64,000 bases of DNA. It comes from Sphingobacterium sp. CZ-2 (GTDB taxonomy: Bacteria; Bacteroidota; Bacteroidia; Sphingobacteriales; Sphingobacteriaceae). A model generated the notes under the pieces. The model had not been told where the DNA came from. It searched no databases and saw only the letters and a program-made list of their open reading frames with translations. The first letter of the stretch is position 1. Every line of letters starts with the position of its first letter. Below, piece by piece: positions 44,701 to 54,300 of the stretch. The DNA is taken from the NCBI RefSeq assembly GCF_004526235.1, contig NZ_CP038159.1:3472001-3536000 (forward strand), given 5' to 3'. A program made the position numbers and the translations under genes.

Positions 44701-45648
44701 TTAGGCCGCTTTTGCGATGTAGCCCTTTCCAGATTTTGCGATGGCGAATGCCTGTTTGATCAGTTTGTTCACCACTGCTATGATTGCGACCTTGTAGGGT
44801 TTTCCCTTTTCCATCAACCTCCCATAAAGCCCGCTGCAGGCGGTGTTGCTCCTGATGGCGGATATTGCCGCCATGTACAGCACCTTTCTGACCTGGCCCA
44901 TCCCCATCTTGCAGATATGTCCCTTTCCCCTTACACTGCTGCCGGACTCGAATATCCTGGGCGCCAGTCCGAAATAGGATATCAGCTGCCTGTACCCCTC
45001 GAACCGACTGAAACCGTCCGTCAGGATGATAAGCAGTGCTGCGCTGCGCGGGCCGATGCCCGGGATGCTCCGCAGGTTTTCATTGAGTTCCCCGTAATTC
45101 TCCATGATGATCTGCTGGACCTGCCTTTCATGTTCATTGATGTCCTGATCATAACGTTTGATCCCTTCCTCTATGGTCTTCCTGAGCGTGGGTTCCAGTG
45201 TTCCCGCATGTTCATATGCATGGAGCCTGTTCGTTAGCATGGTCCTGCATTCCTTCTGTCCCTTGATATAGCCTTCCAGGTTCCTGATCCTCAGCACATG
45301 TTCCTCCGGCAGCCTCCATTGGGCAGGTTCCGTCATGCTGGTGAACTTGGCGATGAGCTGGGCATCCTTCCTGTCGGTCTTGGTCCTGGCCAGGGTCATC
45401 TGGGAAAAACGCCTGATGACAAGGGGGTTGATGACCGAGACCCGTTCATCCCTCTCCCAGAGGAACTTTGCCAGCCGGAAGTAATAGGGACCGGTGGCCT
45501 CCATCGCTATATGGCTGCCGTGCATGTGGCCCAGGGCCTCCACAAAACCCGCTTCGTCGTTACTGAAACGACCCTTAAAAACCTCTTTCTGTCCCGATTG
45601 GACAGAAATGTCAAAATAATCCTTTGAACAATCAATACCTGTTACCAT
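44701..45648 (-). CDS. IS110-family transposase (bridge-RNA-guided recombinase)
   Basis: The 315-residue transposase has the N-terminal RuvC-like DEDD nuclease domain with Asp6 (VTGIDCSKDYF), Glu50 (IAMEATGPYYF), Asp92 and Asp95 (ARTKTDRKDAQLIA), then a helical stretch and the C-terminal transposase-20 domain with the IPGIGPRSAALLI helix-hairpin-helix and SGSSVRGKGHICKMG, where the catalytic serine should be (Ser237 or Ser238). IS110 recombinases act with an RNA encoded in the element's own non-coding end. The gene is intact, without stop or frameshift, so the element could be active. The start is the ATG at 45646-45648. Confidence 0.94.
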   Translation of the reverse strand: MVTGIDCSKDYFDISVQSGQKEVFKGRFSNDEAGFVEALGHMHGSHIAMEATGPYYFRLAKFLWERDERVSVINPLVIRRFSQMTLARTKTDRKDAQLIAKFTSMTEPAQWRLPEEHVLRIRNLEGYIKGQKECRTMLTNRLHAYEHAGTLEPTLRKTIEEGIKRYDQDINEHERQVQQIIMENYGELNENLRSIPGIGPRSAALLIILTDGFSRFEGYRQLISYFGLAPRIFESGSSVRGKGHICKMGMGQVRKVLYMAAISAIRSNTACSGLYGRLMEKGKPYKVAIIAVVNKLIKQAFAIAKSGKGYIAKAA

Positions 45649-45678
45649 ATTTGTATATCATATTTGTGGATTACAGCA

Positions 45679-45826
45679 GCTCTTATCATAACTTATCAAT
45701 CGTAAAAACAGGCTCCTGGCCTAATGAACTGTCCAAGTTTATGATAGGAATAAGAGAGGGGGATTAACATTGCGAAGGGTCTCTCAAGGACCAATGACGA
45801 TTAAAAATCTTACTCCCTCTCTCGCT
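45679..45826 (-). ncRNA. Candidate IS110 bridge RNA
   Basis: The 200-base non-coding end of the element, upstream of the transposase on its coding strand, folds into two successive imperfect hairpins. In plus coordinates, the 5' hairpin pairs 45754-45763 with 45814-45823 and has an inner stem CATTG/CAATG and GGTC/GACC around a small loop, with a large internal loop. The second hairpin pairs 45679-45694 with 45735-45756, with a 4-base bulge, and encloses a large loop with GGC/GCC. Two internal-loop hairpins in this position is the layout known for bridge RNAs of IS110-group elements, in which each loop pairs with target or donor DNA. The assignment is structural inference from reading. Confidence 0.5.
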
Positions 45827-45903
45827 GTATCCTAAATGAAATACAAAATTATATTCTGTTTCTTTAATTCCTATAACTTCCCTACAAACTTACGATGACG
45901 TAT

Positions 45904-47148
45904 CTATCCCAGCAACCTCTCCGTTTCCAGGTACTTCATTATAATATGGGTGGCACCTGCCCTTTGCTGCACATAGTTTTTTGCTGCCGTTCCGGCTGGC
46001 AACCTTTTCTCATCAGCCAATAATGCCTCAAAAACTTCATTCAACTCCACCTGATTCCCAATGGAAAAACCAGCACCCAACTCCAACAAATCCACCGCCT
46101 CCTGGAATTTCGAATACTTTGGCCCAAAAATCACCGGAATCCCATAGGTCGCTGCTTCCAAGGTATTATGGATTCCCGCACCAAATCCCCCACCTATATA
46201 CGCCATATCCCCATACGCATAAAGCGAGGATAACATCCCAATATTATCGATCAATAAAACCTGCGCTTGTTCCTTTTCCAAATCGGAATAACTTTCATAC
46301 TTCGAAAACAACAGCGCCTTAGGAAACAAGCCCATCAACTGATTAATATGTTCCTTATGGATCTCATGTGGCGCTAAAATCATTTTCCAACCCTTATGAT
46401 TATCCAACAAAACTTTCAACAATCCTTCATCCTGTCCCCAGGTACTTCCAGCTACCAAAACCCGATTCCCTCCTACAAAATCCCGCACCACCTCAATCTC
46501 CTTATGCTCTTTCGGCAATTCCACCACGCGATCAAACCGGGTATCTCCGGCCAAACCAGCATTGGTTATCCGAATCCATTTCAGCATATGCACACTATCC
46601 ATATTCTGCGTAAAGAAATAGGATACATTTTTAAGAATATTCCTATAAAACCCACCATATTCCTTAAAAAACAACTGCTCTTCCCGAAAGATCGCAGAAA
46701 TCATCAATAAACGGATATTACGTCTTTTCAGCTCCCTGAAATAAAAATACCAATACTCATATTTAGTAAAAACGACAAATTTGGGATTGATCAATTCGAT
46801 GAATTTGCGGGCATTGCCGGCTGTATCTTCTGGCAAGTAGAATACATGATCGGCTAATGGTGTATTCTTTCGGATCTCGAATCCTGATGGGGAAAAAAAT
46901 GTTACAATTATTTTTTCATCCGGAAAACGCTTCCTGATCTGCTCCAAAACCGATCTCCCCTGCTCAAATTCACCCAAGGAAGCAAAATGAAACCAAATGT
47001 GTTTTTGCCCTTGTTCAACCGTTTGCTCGATCTTTTTCAAAAGATCCTTTCGGCCATTTACCCAAAGCCTAGCCTTCGCATGGAATGGTGCCAGGATACG
47101 TAAAAGTAGCCCGTATAAAAAGATGCCTGCTTGGTAAAGGAAACGCAT
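45904..47148 (-). CDS. waaA: 3-deoxy-D-manno-octulosonic acid transferase (Kdo transferase)
   Basis: WaaA (KdtA) adds Kdo to lipid A precursor in inner-membrane lipopolysaccharide synthesis. The 414-residue GT30-type glycosyltransferase has an N-terminal membrane anchor (about residues 4-22), the N-terminal domain IWFHFASLGEFEQGRSVLEQI and VVFTKYEYWYFYFRELK, and the C-terminal nucleotide-sugar domain AGSTWGQDEGLLKVLL, MILAPHEIHKEHI and GGGFGAGIHNTLEAATYGIPVIFGPKYSKFQEAVDLL. It diverges from the nucleotide-sugar genes at 47208 with only 59 bases between. Confidence 0.93.
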   Translation of the reverse strand: MRFLYQAGIFLYGLLLRILAPFHAKARLWVNGRKDLLKKIEQTVEQGQKHIWFHFASLGEFEQGRSVLEQIRKRFPDEKIIVTFFSPSGFEIRKNTPLADHVFYLPEDTAGNARKFIELINPKFVVFTKYEYWYFYFRELKRRNIRLLMISAIFREEQLFFKEYGGFYRNILKNVSYFFTQNMDSVHMLKWIRITNAGLAGDTRFDRVVELPKEHKEIEVVRDFVGGNRVLVAGSTWGQDEGLLKVLLDNHKGWKMILAPHEIHKEHINQLMGLFPKALLFSKYESYSDLEKEQAQVLLIDNIGMLSSLYAYGDMAYIGGGFGAGIHNTLEAATYGIPVIFGPKYSKFQEAVDLLELGAGFSIGNQVELNEVFEALLADEKRLPAGTAAKNYVQQRAGATHIIMKYLETERLLG

Positions 47149-47207
47149 AATGTTAAAATATTGCTTATCTTCGTCAAAGATATTTAAACCTTTTCAATTT
47201 CACTATT

Positions 47208-48170
47208 GTGCAGGAGAACAAGCGCAAACGAATATTAATAACTGGAGCGGCTGGATTCTTAGGATCACACCTCTGTGATCGGTTTATTGAAGAGGATTTC
47301 CATGTCATCGCGATGGATAACCTCGTCACAGGGGACCTGAAAAATATCGAGCACCTCTTCAAATTACCCAATTTCGAATTCTACCATCATGATGTTTCAA
47401 AGTTCGTACATGTGCCGGGAGAATTACATTACATCTTACATTTTGCATCGCCGGCCAGTCCGATCGATTACCTGAAAATCCCCATCCAAACGCTGAAAGT
47501 AGGTTCCTTAGGAACCCATAACCTATTAGGTTTGGCAAAAAGCAAAGAGGCACGGATACTGGTGGCATCAACTTCTGAGGTATATGGCGATCCATTGGTA
47601 TCCCCGCAGGCCGAAGAATACTGGGGAAATGTAAACCCAGTTGGCCCAAGAGGGGTTTATGATGAAGCCAAAAGATTCCAGGAAGCCATGACCATGGCCT
47701 ACCATAATTTTCATGGCTTGGAAACGCGAATTGCCAGGATCTTCAACACCTTTGGCCCCCGGATGCGATTGGAAGACGGAAGGGCCTTGCCCACTTTCAT
47801 TTCTCAGGCCTTACAGCATAAAGATTTAACGGTATTTGGGGATGGTATGCAAACGAGATCCTTTATCTATGTATCCGATCAGGTGGAGGGCATCTATAGG
47901 TTGCTTTTTTCCGATTATTGCTTGCCGATCAACATTGGTAATCCCGATGAAATGAGGCTCTTGGATATGGCGAAAGAGATTATTGCCTTAACATCCAGTC
48001 AATCAAGCATTGTTTTTGAACCATTACCGATTGATGATCCGAAACAAAGGCGCCCGGATATTAGCAAAGCCAAGAAGGTGCTGGATTGGCAACCTAAAGT
48101 AAACAGAAAAGAAGGTTTAATGAAAACCATTCACTATTATCAGACATTATTCAATAGTAACATACACTAG
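47208..48170 (+). CDS. UDP-xylose-synthase-like short-chain dehydrogenase (UDP-glucuronate decarboxylase)
   Basis: A 320-residue extended SDR of the UDP-glucuronate decarboxylase type, which makes UDP-xylose. The NAD-binding [19 protein letters not shown] opens the protein and the catalytic YDEAKR stretch (Tyr-x3-Lys) follows [37 protein letters not shown] is characteristic of the UXS clade. Translation appears to begin at GTG (47208), since no earlier ATG fits. It is followed 15 bases later by galE, so the two form a nucleotide-sugar pair feeding surface polysaccharide. Confidence 0.87.
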   Translation: MQENKRKRILITGAAGFLGSHLCDRFIEEDFHVIAMDNLVTGDLKNIEHLFKLPNFEFYHHDVSKFVHVPGELHYILHFASPASPIDYLKIPIQTLKVGSLGTHNLLGLAKSKEARILVASTSEVYGDPLVSPQAEEYWGNVNPVGPRGVYDEAKRFQEAMTMAYHNFHGLETRIARIFNTFGPRMRLEDGRALPTFISQALQHKDLTVFGDGMQTRSFIYVSDQVEGIYRLLFSDYCLPINIGNPDEMRLLDMAKEIIALTSSQSSIVFEPLPIDDPKQRRPDISKAKKVLDWQPKVNRKEGLMKTIHYYQTLFNSNIH

Positions 48171-48185
48171 ACTTAATACATCAAC

Positions 48186-49214
48186 ATGAGCAAAATATTA
48201 GTAACAGGCGGAACGGGATATATTGGATCACATACCGTTGTGGAATTACATAAAGCGGGTTATACCCCGATTTTGGTGGATAATCTTTCCAATTCCAGCA
48301 TCAAGATATTGGATCAGATCGAAAAGATCATTGGCGTAAAGCCAGAATTCTATGAATTCGATCTATGTGATAACGAAAAGGTGAATGATTTTATCGGTAA
48401 ACACCCTGATATTGCTGGAATCATACACTTTGCGGCATCAAAAGCTGTTGGAGAATCTGTTCAGAATCCATTGAAATACTACCATAATAATTTCTTCTCC
48501 TTGATCAATCTGTTGGAGGCATACCGAGAAAAGCCGATCAATTTCGTTTTCTCGTCAAGCTGTACAGTGTATGGCGAACCGGATGTATTGCCAGTAAATG
48601 AAGCGGCACCTGTAAAGAAAGCGACTTCACCTTACGGAAACACCAAACAGATTGCAGAAGAGATCTTGGAAGAAACTGCAAAGGCGAATTCCAACTATAA
48701 TGTAATCGCATTACGTTATTTCAATCCGGTAGGAGCGCATGAATCTGCTTTGATCGGTGAATTGCCAAATGGCGTACCTGCAAACCTTCTGCCTTTCATT
48801 ACCCAAACTGCCATCGGAAAACGCGAAAAGATCACGGTCTTTGGAAACGATTATGATACACCTGATGGTTCTGCTATCCGTGATTATATCCACGTAGTGG
48901 ATTTGGCAAAAGCACATGTGGCCGCTATCAAGTTATTGGAAAAAGGAAATCCGAACGGTAATTATGATATTTTCAATGTAGGTACGGGAAATGGATACTC
49001 TGTTTTGGAAGCCATCCATGCTTTTGAGAAAGCTTCCGGCCAAAAATTGAATTACGAATTCGGTCCTCGCCGAGAAGGGGATATTATCAAGGTTTGGGGT
49101 GATGTGAATAAGTCTACCAAAGAATTGGGATGGACAGCTCAATTAGGGATTGATGAAATGATGGCTTCTGCCTGGGAATGGGAAAAATATTTGCACGAGA
49201 ATCCAATCCAGTAA
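48186..49214 (+). CDS. galE: UDP-glucose 4-epimerase
   Basis: GalE interconverts UDP-glucose and UDP-galactose. The 342 residues show the Rossmann start ILVTGGTGYIGSHTVVELHKAGY, the catalytic SSSCTVYGEPDVLPVNEAAP ... SPYGNTK (Tyr-x3-Lys), RYFNPVGAHESALIGE and PDGSAIRDYIHVVDLAKAHVAAI. It follows the UDP-xylose-synthase-like gene by 15 bases and ends 13 bases before a bidirectional terminator. Confidence 0.95.
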   Translation: MSKILVTGGTGYIGSHTVVELHKAGYTPILVDNLSNSSIKILDQIEKIIGVKPEFYEFDLCDNEKVNDFIGKHPDIAGIIHFAASKAVGESVQNPLKYYHNNFFSLINLLEAYREKPINFVFSSSCTVYGEPDVLPVNEAAPVKKATSPYGNTKQIAEEILEETAKANSNYNVIALRYFNPVGAHESALIGELPNGVPANLLPFITQTAIGKREKITVFGNDYDTPDGSAIRDYIHVVDLAKAHVAAIKLLEKGNPNGNYDIFNVGTGNGYSVLEAIHAFEKASGQKLNYEFGPRREGDIIKVWGDVNKSTKELGWTAQLGIDEMMASAWEWEKYLHENPIQ

Positions 49215-49227
49215 GATATTAAAATAA

Positions 49228-49255
49228 AAACCCTGTAAACTTATTTACAGGGTTT
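49228..49255. terminator. Bidirectional terminator between galE and the DUF983 gene
   Basis: A perfect 12-bp inverted repeat, AAACCCTGTAAA (49228-49239) and TTTACAGGGTTT (49244-49255), with a 4-base loop between convergent genes. Confidence 0.88.
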
Positions 49256-49287
49256 CCTATTTTAAACCATTTACTGTTTCCTAAAAT

Positions 49288-49725
49288 TTACTTTCCTTCT
49301 TCCTTTACCTGGGCATAGATCTTCGGATTGAAGCGGAACATCGGTGTCATCCAATACAAAAGGATAATCCGTGAATAACGATTGTTAAAAGGCGCCATGA
49401 TCAAGGTTACGGCCAATGCTACGATCACATATAACCAAGGGTTTTCCAAGTTACCGGTCAGCAAATACGTACCGACACATGCTGCGATCAACTCGCCAAC
49501 ACTCAAAGCATAACTCACGTACATCGCTACATAAAAATAACCCGGCTCTTTCTCAAATTTCAAATCACAGGCCGGACATCTATCCAACATCCTTTTTGAT
49601 TTAAAACTAAATAGTGGGCCAGCAAACATATTTCCAGTTCTACATCTTGGACATTTCCCGTCAATTGCACTCTTTAATTCCGATGGAATGGTATATTGTG
49701 TTTCCATGTTTGTATTTATTTCCAT
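49288..49725 (-). CDS. DUF983 zinc-ribbon membrane protein
   Basis: A 145-residue protein with two zinc-ribbon CxxC pairs near the start (GKCPRCRTGNMFAG and DRCPACDLKFEKEPGYF), followed by two or three membrane helices (YVSYALSVGELIAACVGTYLL and WLYVIVALAVTLIMAPF). This is the DUF983 family, whose function is unknown. The ATG at 49723-49725 overlaps the end of the AraC gene by 10 bases; a second in-frame ATG at 49705-49707 is possible. The two genes lie on the same strand, so coupling is plausible. Confidence 0.85.
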   Translation of the reverse strand: MEINTNMETQYTIPSELKSAIDGKCPRCRTGNMFAGPLFSFKSKRMLDRCPACDLKFEKEPGYFYVAMYVSYALSVGELIAACVGTYLLTGNLENPWLYVIVALAVTLIMAPFNNRYSRIILLYWMTPMFRFNPKIYAQVKEEGK

Positions 49726-50573
49726 TGTGATCTCCTAAATTCTTCAGGGGTAATCCCTGCTATTTTCTTAAAAAATTTTGTGAAATACGAATTATCATTA
49801 AAATTTAATTCATAACTAACCTGTGAGATGGTCCAATCCGGTAGGATCAATAAGCGTTTTGCCTCCAGTAATATCCGATTCCGAATGACTTCCCCCGCCT
49901 GCAATCCCATGTATTCCTTACAAACCGCATTCAAATGATTGGGAGTTACAAATAATAATTCCGCATATTCCTTCGGCAAATGTAGCTCTTTGAAATGCTG
50001 ATCCAAAAGGGCCAAAAAATTCTTGATCAGCACCAGATGGTAATCTAAGCTTTTTCCTTCCAAGCTTGGTGCATAAGCTTGATCCAGTTTTAACAGAATG
50101 AATAACAATAAGGTCCTTTGTAGATCCGTGGTCACTCGATCATTCAATTCCAATAATTGGCTGAACAGGTTAATGATTTCCCGCAGTTGATATTCGTCCA
50201 ATACAAATACACTTTCTGTCAAGGAAGAAAATATCCCAAGCCGTTCCACATAATCCTGTTGAACCAAAAGTGTCTTGAAGTAATCAATATCAAAATTGAC
50301 AATGAAACCTTTCATTTCACCTTGGAACATCCAAGAATGTACCTGACCAGGCCCCATCATATATACCTGCCCCCTTTCTACCGCATATTCCTTAAAATCA
50401 ATTTCATGTGATCCGCCTCCTGCAAGGAAAAGTACCATATGGTAAAAATTATGGCGGTGTGGAAAAACCAGGTTTTTATTCTGCTCCAGATATACCTCCA
50501 GGCGATCTACCAAGAAGTCTTTGTTCTCCTTGTAGGAAACCGTACATTGTTCTATTACAGGTATCTTTGCCAT
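49716..50573 (-). CDS. AraC-family regulator with cupin sensor domain
   Basis: A 285-residue regulator. The N-terminal half has the cupin-like strands of ligand-binding AraC proteins (LVFPHRHNFYHMVLFLAGGGSHEIDFKEYAVERGQVYMMGPGQVHSW). The C-terminal 100 residues hold two helix-turn-helix motifs: KEYAELLFVTPNHLNAVCKEYMG and WTISQVSYELNFNDNSYFTKFFKKIAGITPEEFRRSQWK. Such proteins respond to sugars or other small molecules. Its target is not obvious, and it lies immediately upstream of DUF983. Confidence 0.92.
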   Translation of the reverse strand: MAKIPVIEQCTVSYKENKDFLVDRLEVYLEQNKNLVFPHRHNFYHMVLFLAGGGSHEIDFKEYAVERGQVYMMGPGQVHSWMFQGEMKGFIVNFDIDYFKTLLVQQDYVERLGIFSSLTESVFVLDEYQLREIINLFSQLLELNDRVTTDLQRTLLLFILLKLDQAYAPSLEGKSLDYHLVLIKNFLALLDQHFKELHLPKEYAELLFVTPNHLNAVCKEYMGLQAGEVIRNRILLEAKRLLILPDWTISQVSYELNFNDNSYFTKFFKKIAGITPEEFRRSQWK

Positions 50574-50734
50574 CAGCTACAAAAATAGACAATTACTACC
50601 ATTCTGGATGGTACAAAAAGGGTTATCAATGGTAATAATTACTTTTTGCTATTATAGGAAGACTAAATACCCATGAATTAGTACCATTTTTGCTATCATA
50701 CAAGGTATCTCTTGGAAAATAGTTAATTTTAAAC

Positions 50735-51286
50735 ATGTCACTACATAAAGATCTACCTTTAAAACAAGCTGTCCTATCCTTATCCGAAAAAGAAAAAGAT
50801 AAGCTATTGGTGCGATTGATCAATAAGGATAAAATGCTCTTAAAGCAACTGCATTATGAATTATTGGAGGATGAGGCTGATCTGGCCGACCGCATCGAAG
50901 TCCTAAAGGACAGATTGGAAAGTTTGTTCGATCAGGCGTCTTCAACTATTAAGAACTTGCCTTTATATAGTAATTATAGAGAATTGACCAGTTTGATGAG
51001 GCAAGCAAGTGGTTGGATCAATGAACATGAGAAAGTAACAAAAGATAAGTTCTCTGTGGTGGAGTGTCGATTGATCCTGCTACAGGAAGCCTTCGAAAGA
51101 TTCCCTGTCCTTTTTGGACCAACTGCATTATTACCTGGCATGAAGCTTCATAAATACGTTATGGGTAGGGTCAAAAATGTAAATGGCTTGTTCAACAAAC
51201 TACATGAAGATCTACAGTTCGATCTCAACCCACAAATGGAATCTGTCATATCTTTTGCTGAAGAACATCGATTAATTACTTTTTAG
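50735..51286 (+). CDS. Conserved hypothetical helical protein upstream of mfd
   Basis: A 183-residue, all-helical, soluble protein of a type I recognise only as a conserved hypothetical of Bacteroidota. It opens MSLHKDLPLKQAVLSLSEKEKDKLLVRLINKD and contains long amphipathic helices (LADRIEVLKDRLESLFDQ). No catalytic motif or signal is seen. It is 27 bases before mfd on the same strand, which suggests a shared transcript and possible link to DNA repair or transcription. Confidence 0.7.
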   Translation: MSLHKDLPLKQAVLSLSEKEKDKLLVRLINKDKMLLKQLHYELLEDEADLADRIEVLKDRLESLFDQASSTIKNLPLYSNYRELTSLMRQASGWINEHEKVTKDKFSVVECRLILLQEAFERFPVLFGPTALLPGMKLHKYVMGRVKNVNGLFNKLHEDLQFDLNPQMESVISFAEEHRLITF

Positions 51287-51312
51287 TATTTTTGTAAAAA
51301 CATCCTTTCCGC

Positions 51313-54300
51313 GTGAACATTCAAGAACTATTAACAAAATACAGTAATTCCACTCAAGTAAAAGCCTTACAACAAAGCATTCAAGGGAAGAGACCCAAGA
51401 TCCATTTAAAGGGATTGGTGGGTTCGGCGGATGCCATGGTTGCTGCCGCATGTTATCAACTGGAAAAAAGATTAAATGTATTCATCCTTCCTACACATGA
51501 GGATGCCTCTTATTTCTTGAGCGACCTGGAAAGTCTTTTTGATAAACAGATCTTATTTTTTCCGGCTTCTTACCGAAAACCCTACGAATTTACACAACTG
51601 GATAGCGCGCATGTGCTTCAGCGGGCTGAGACCTTGAGTTCTTTGAACCAAAATTCGGAACTCCCTAAAATTGTGGTCACCTATCCCGAAGCCATTGCGG
51701 AAAAGGTGATCAACAAACAGGATCTGGAAAAGAACACCCTGCCCATTACACAGAACACCAAACTCAGTATCGATTTCATCAACGAATTTTTATACGAATA
51801 CGATTTTGAGCGGGTAGATTTTGTCTATGAACCTGGACAGTTCGCCATCCGTGGGGGAATTGTGGATATCTTCTCTTTTTCCAACGACCTCCCCTATCGC
51901 ATCGAATTCTTTGGGGATGAAATTGAGAGCATCCGAACCTTCGATATTGAAAATCAGTTATCCGTCAATAAAATCCATACCGTAACGATCGTACCTAATG
52001 TACAAGCGAAATTCTTGTCGAACAACCATATTTCTTTATTGGAATATATCGATAAAAACTCCGTAGTATGGATAAAGGACGTTCAATTCACCTTGGATAT
52101 CCTGAAGGATGGTTATAAAAAAGCATCCCAATTTTGGAAAGCTTTAACAGAGAAAGACCTGAAAGCAAATCCGGAATTGTTAGATCCGCGATTTACATTC
52201 ACCGATGAGAAGAATTTCAATGCAATGTTGTTCGAATATCCCATCATCGAATTTGGAAAACAATTTTTTTACAATGCGGATGAACAACTAGAATTCGATA
52301 CACATCCACAACCTTCGTTTAACAAGGACTTCAATCTGTTGATCCATAACTTCAAGGAAAACGAGAAACATGGCATCCACAATTACATTTTTTCCGATTC
52401 CACCAAACAAATTGAACGAATTTATGCGATTTTAGATGATCTGGATAAGACCGTAAGTTTTACCCCAATCTACAAAGCGCTTAGAGAAGGTTTTAGGGAT
52501 GATGTTCTAAAAGCCGCCTGCTATACCGATCATCAGATCTTTGATCGTTATTATAAATACAAGCGGAAAAAGGGTTACGAACGTTCGCAAGCCATCACAT
52601 TAAAAGAACTTGGGGAATTAAAACCAGGTGATTTCATTACCCATATCGATCATGGCGTTGGTAAGTATGCGGGGTTGGAAAAAGTAGATGTGAATGGTAA
52701 AACGCAGGAAATGATTCGGTTGGTTTATGCGGATAATGACCTCCTATATGTCAACATCAACTCCCTGAACAGGATTTCCAAATATTCCGGAAAAGAGGGC
52801 ACTGTTCCCAAGATGAACAAGTTAGGAACAGATGCTTGGGACAAACTAAAGAAAACGACGAAAAAGAAGGTCAAGGATATTGCCCGCGACCTGATCATGT
52901 TATATGCCAAACGCAAGGCCCAAACCGGTAATGCGTTCAGTCCGGACACCTATTTGCAGCGCGAGCTGGAAGCCTCCTTTATCTATGAGGATACCCCAGA
53001 TCAGGAAAAGGCAACCAATGATCTGAAAAGAGATATGGAGTCCCCTCATCCTATGGACCGCTTGGTCTGTGGTGATGTTGGTTTCGGAAAAACAGAAGTT
53101 GCCATCCGTGCGGCGTTTAAAGCCGTAGCAGATAGCAAACAGGTGGCTGTTTTAGTCCCTACAACGATCCTTGCGCTACAGCATTTCCGAACCTTCTCCG
53201 AAAGGCTGAAAGGTTTTCCGGTGAATATCGATTACATCAACCGTTTCAAATCCAGCAAACAGATCAAGGACACCTTGAAAAGACTGGAAGAAGGAAAAGT
53301 GGATATCATTATCGGAACCCATCGCTTGGTGAGCAAGGATGTGAAATTTAAGGACCTTGGATTGATGATCATCGATGAGGAACAGAAATTCGGGGTATCG
53401 GTAAAGGAGAAACTGAAAGTCATGCGTGCAAACGTCGACTCCCTGACCTTGACCGCAACACCTATCCCACGAACCTTACACTTCTCCCTAATGGGAGCAA
53501 GGGATTTAAGCATTATTTCTACCCCACCACCGAACAGACAGCCTGTACAGACAGAACTTCATGTGTTTAATGAAAGTCTGATCCAGGAAGCGGTTAGCTT
53601 TGAACTGGACCGAGGCGGACAGGTGTTCTTCATCCATAATCGGGTGGCAGACCTTCCTCAATTAGGCATGTTGATCCGGAAATTGGTCCCAGGAGCGAGA
53701 GTTGGTATAGCGCATGGGCAATTGGAAGGTGATGAACTGGAAGATGTAATGTTGAAGTTCATCAATCATGAATACGATGTTTTGGTCGCTACCACGATTA
53801 TCGAAGCGGGCCTAGATATACCAAATGCCAATACGATCATGATCAACCATGCCCATATGTTTGGATTGAGCGATCTTCACCAAATGCGTGGTCGTGTGGG
53901 ACGGACCAACAAAAAGGCATTCTGTTACCTGATGAGCCCACCATTGTCCACCTTGACCAATGAGGCATACAAAAGGTTATCGGCCATTGAAGAATTCTCG
54001 GAATTAGGTTCAGGATTCAATGTGGCGATGCGCGATCTGGATATCCGCGGTTCAGGGAACCTTTTGGGAGCAGAACAATCGGGATTCATCGCAGAGATTG
54101 GTTTTGAGATGTACAATAAGATATTGGATGAAGCGGTTCAGGAGCTAAAAGACGATGAGTTTGGTGATCTATTTGCCGATGAGACAAATCGTAAATATGT
54201 AAACTTTACCCAGATCGATACGGATCTGGAAGTATTGATCCCGGATGAGTATGTAACCAATATATCTGAAAGATATAACCTGTACAATGATATTGCTAAA

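Larger units (their letters stand above)
44692..45858 (-). mobile_element. IS110-family insertion sequence
   Basis: The transposase gene (44701-45648) and its non-coding upstream end form an element of about 1.16 kb, visibly more GC-rich than its surroundings. IS110 elements lack long terminal inverted repeats. The octamer ATATTCTG occurs at 44692-44699 and again at 45851-45858, and similarity extends further on the left of each copy (CAAA-T-ATATTCTG). This direct repeat is the likely core plus flank where recombination took place, giving the boundaries stated. The exact ends remain uncertain because the RE end would then lie only about one base after the stop codon. Confidence 0.75.
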
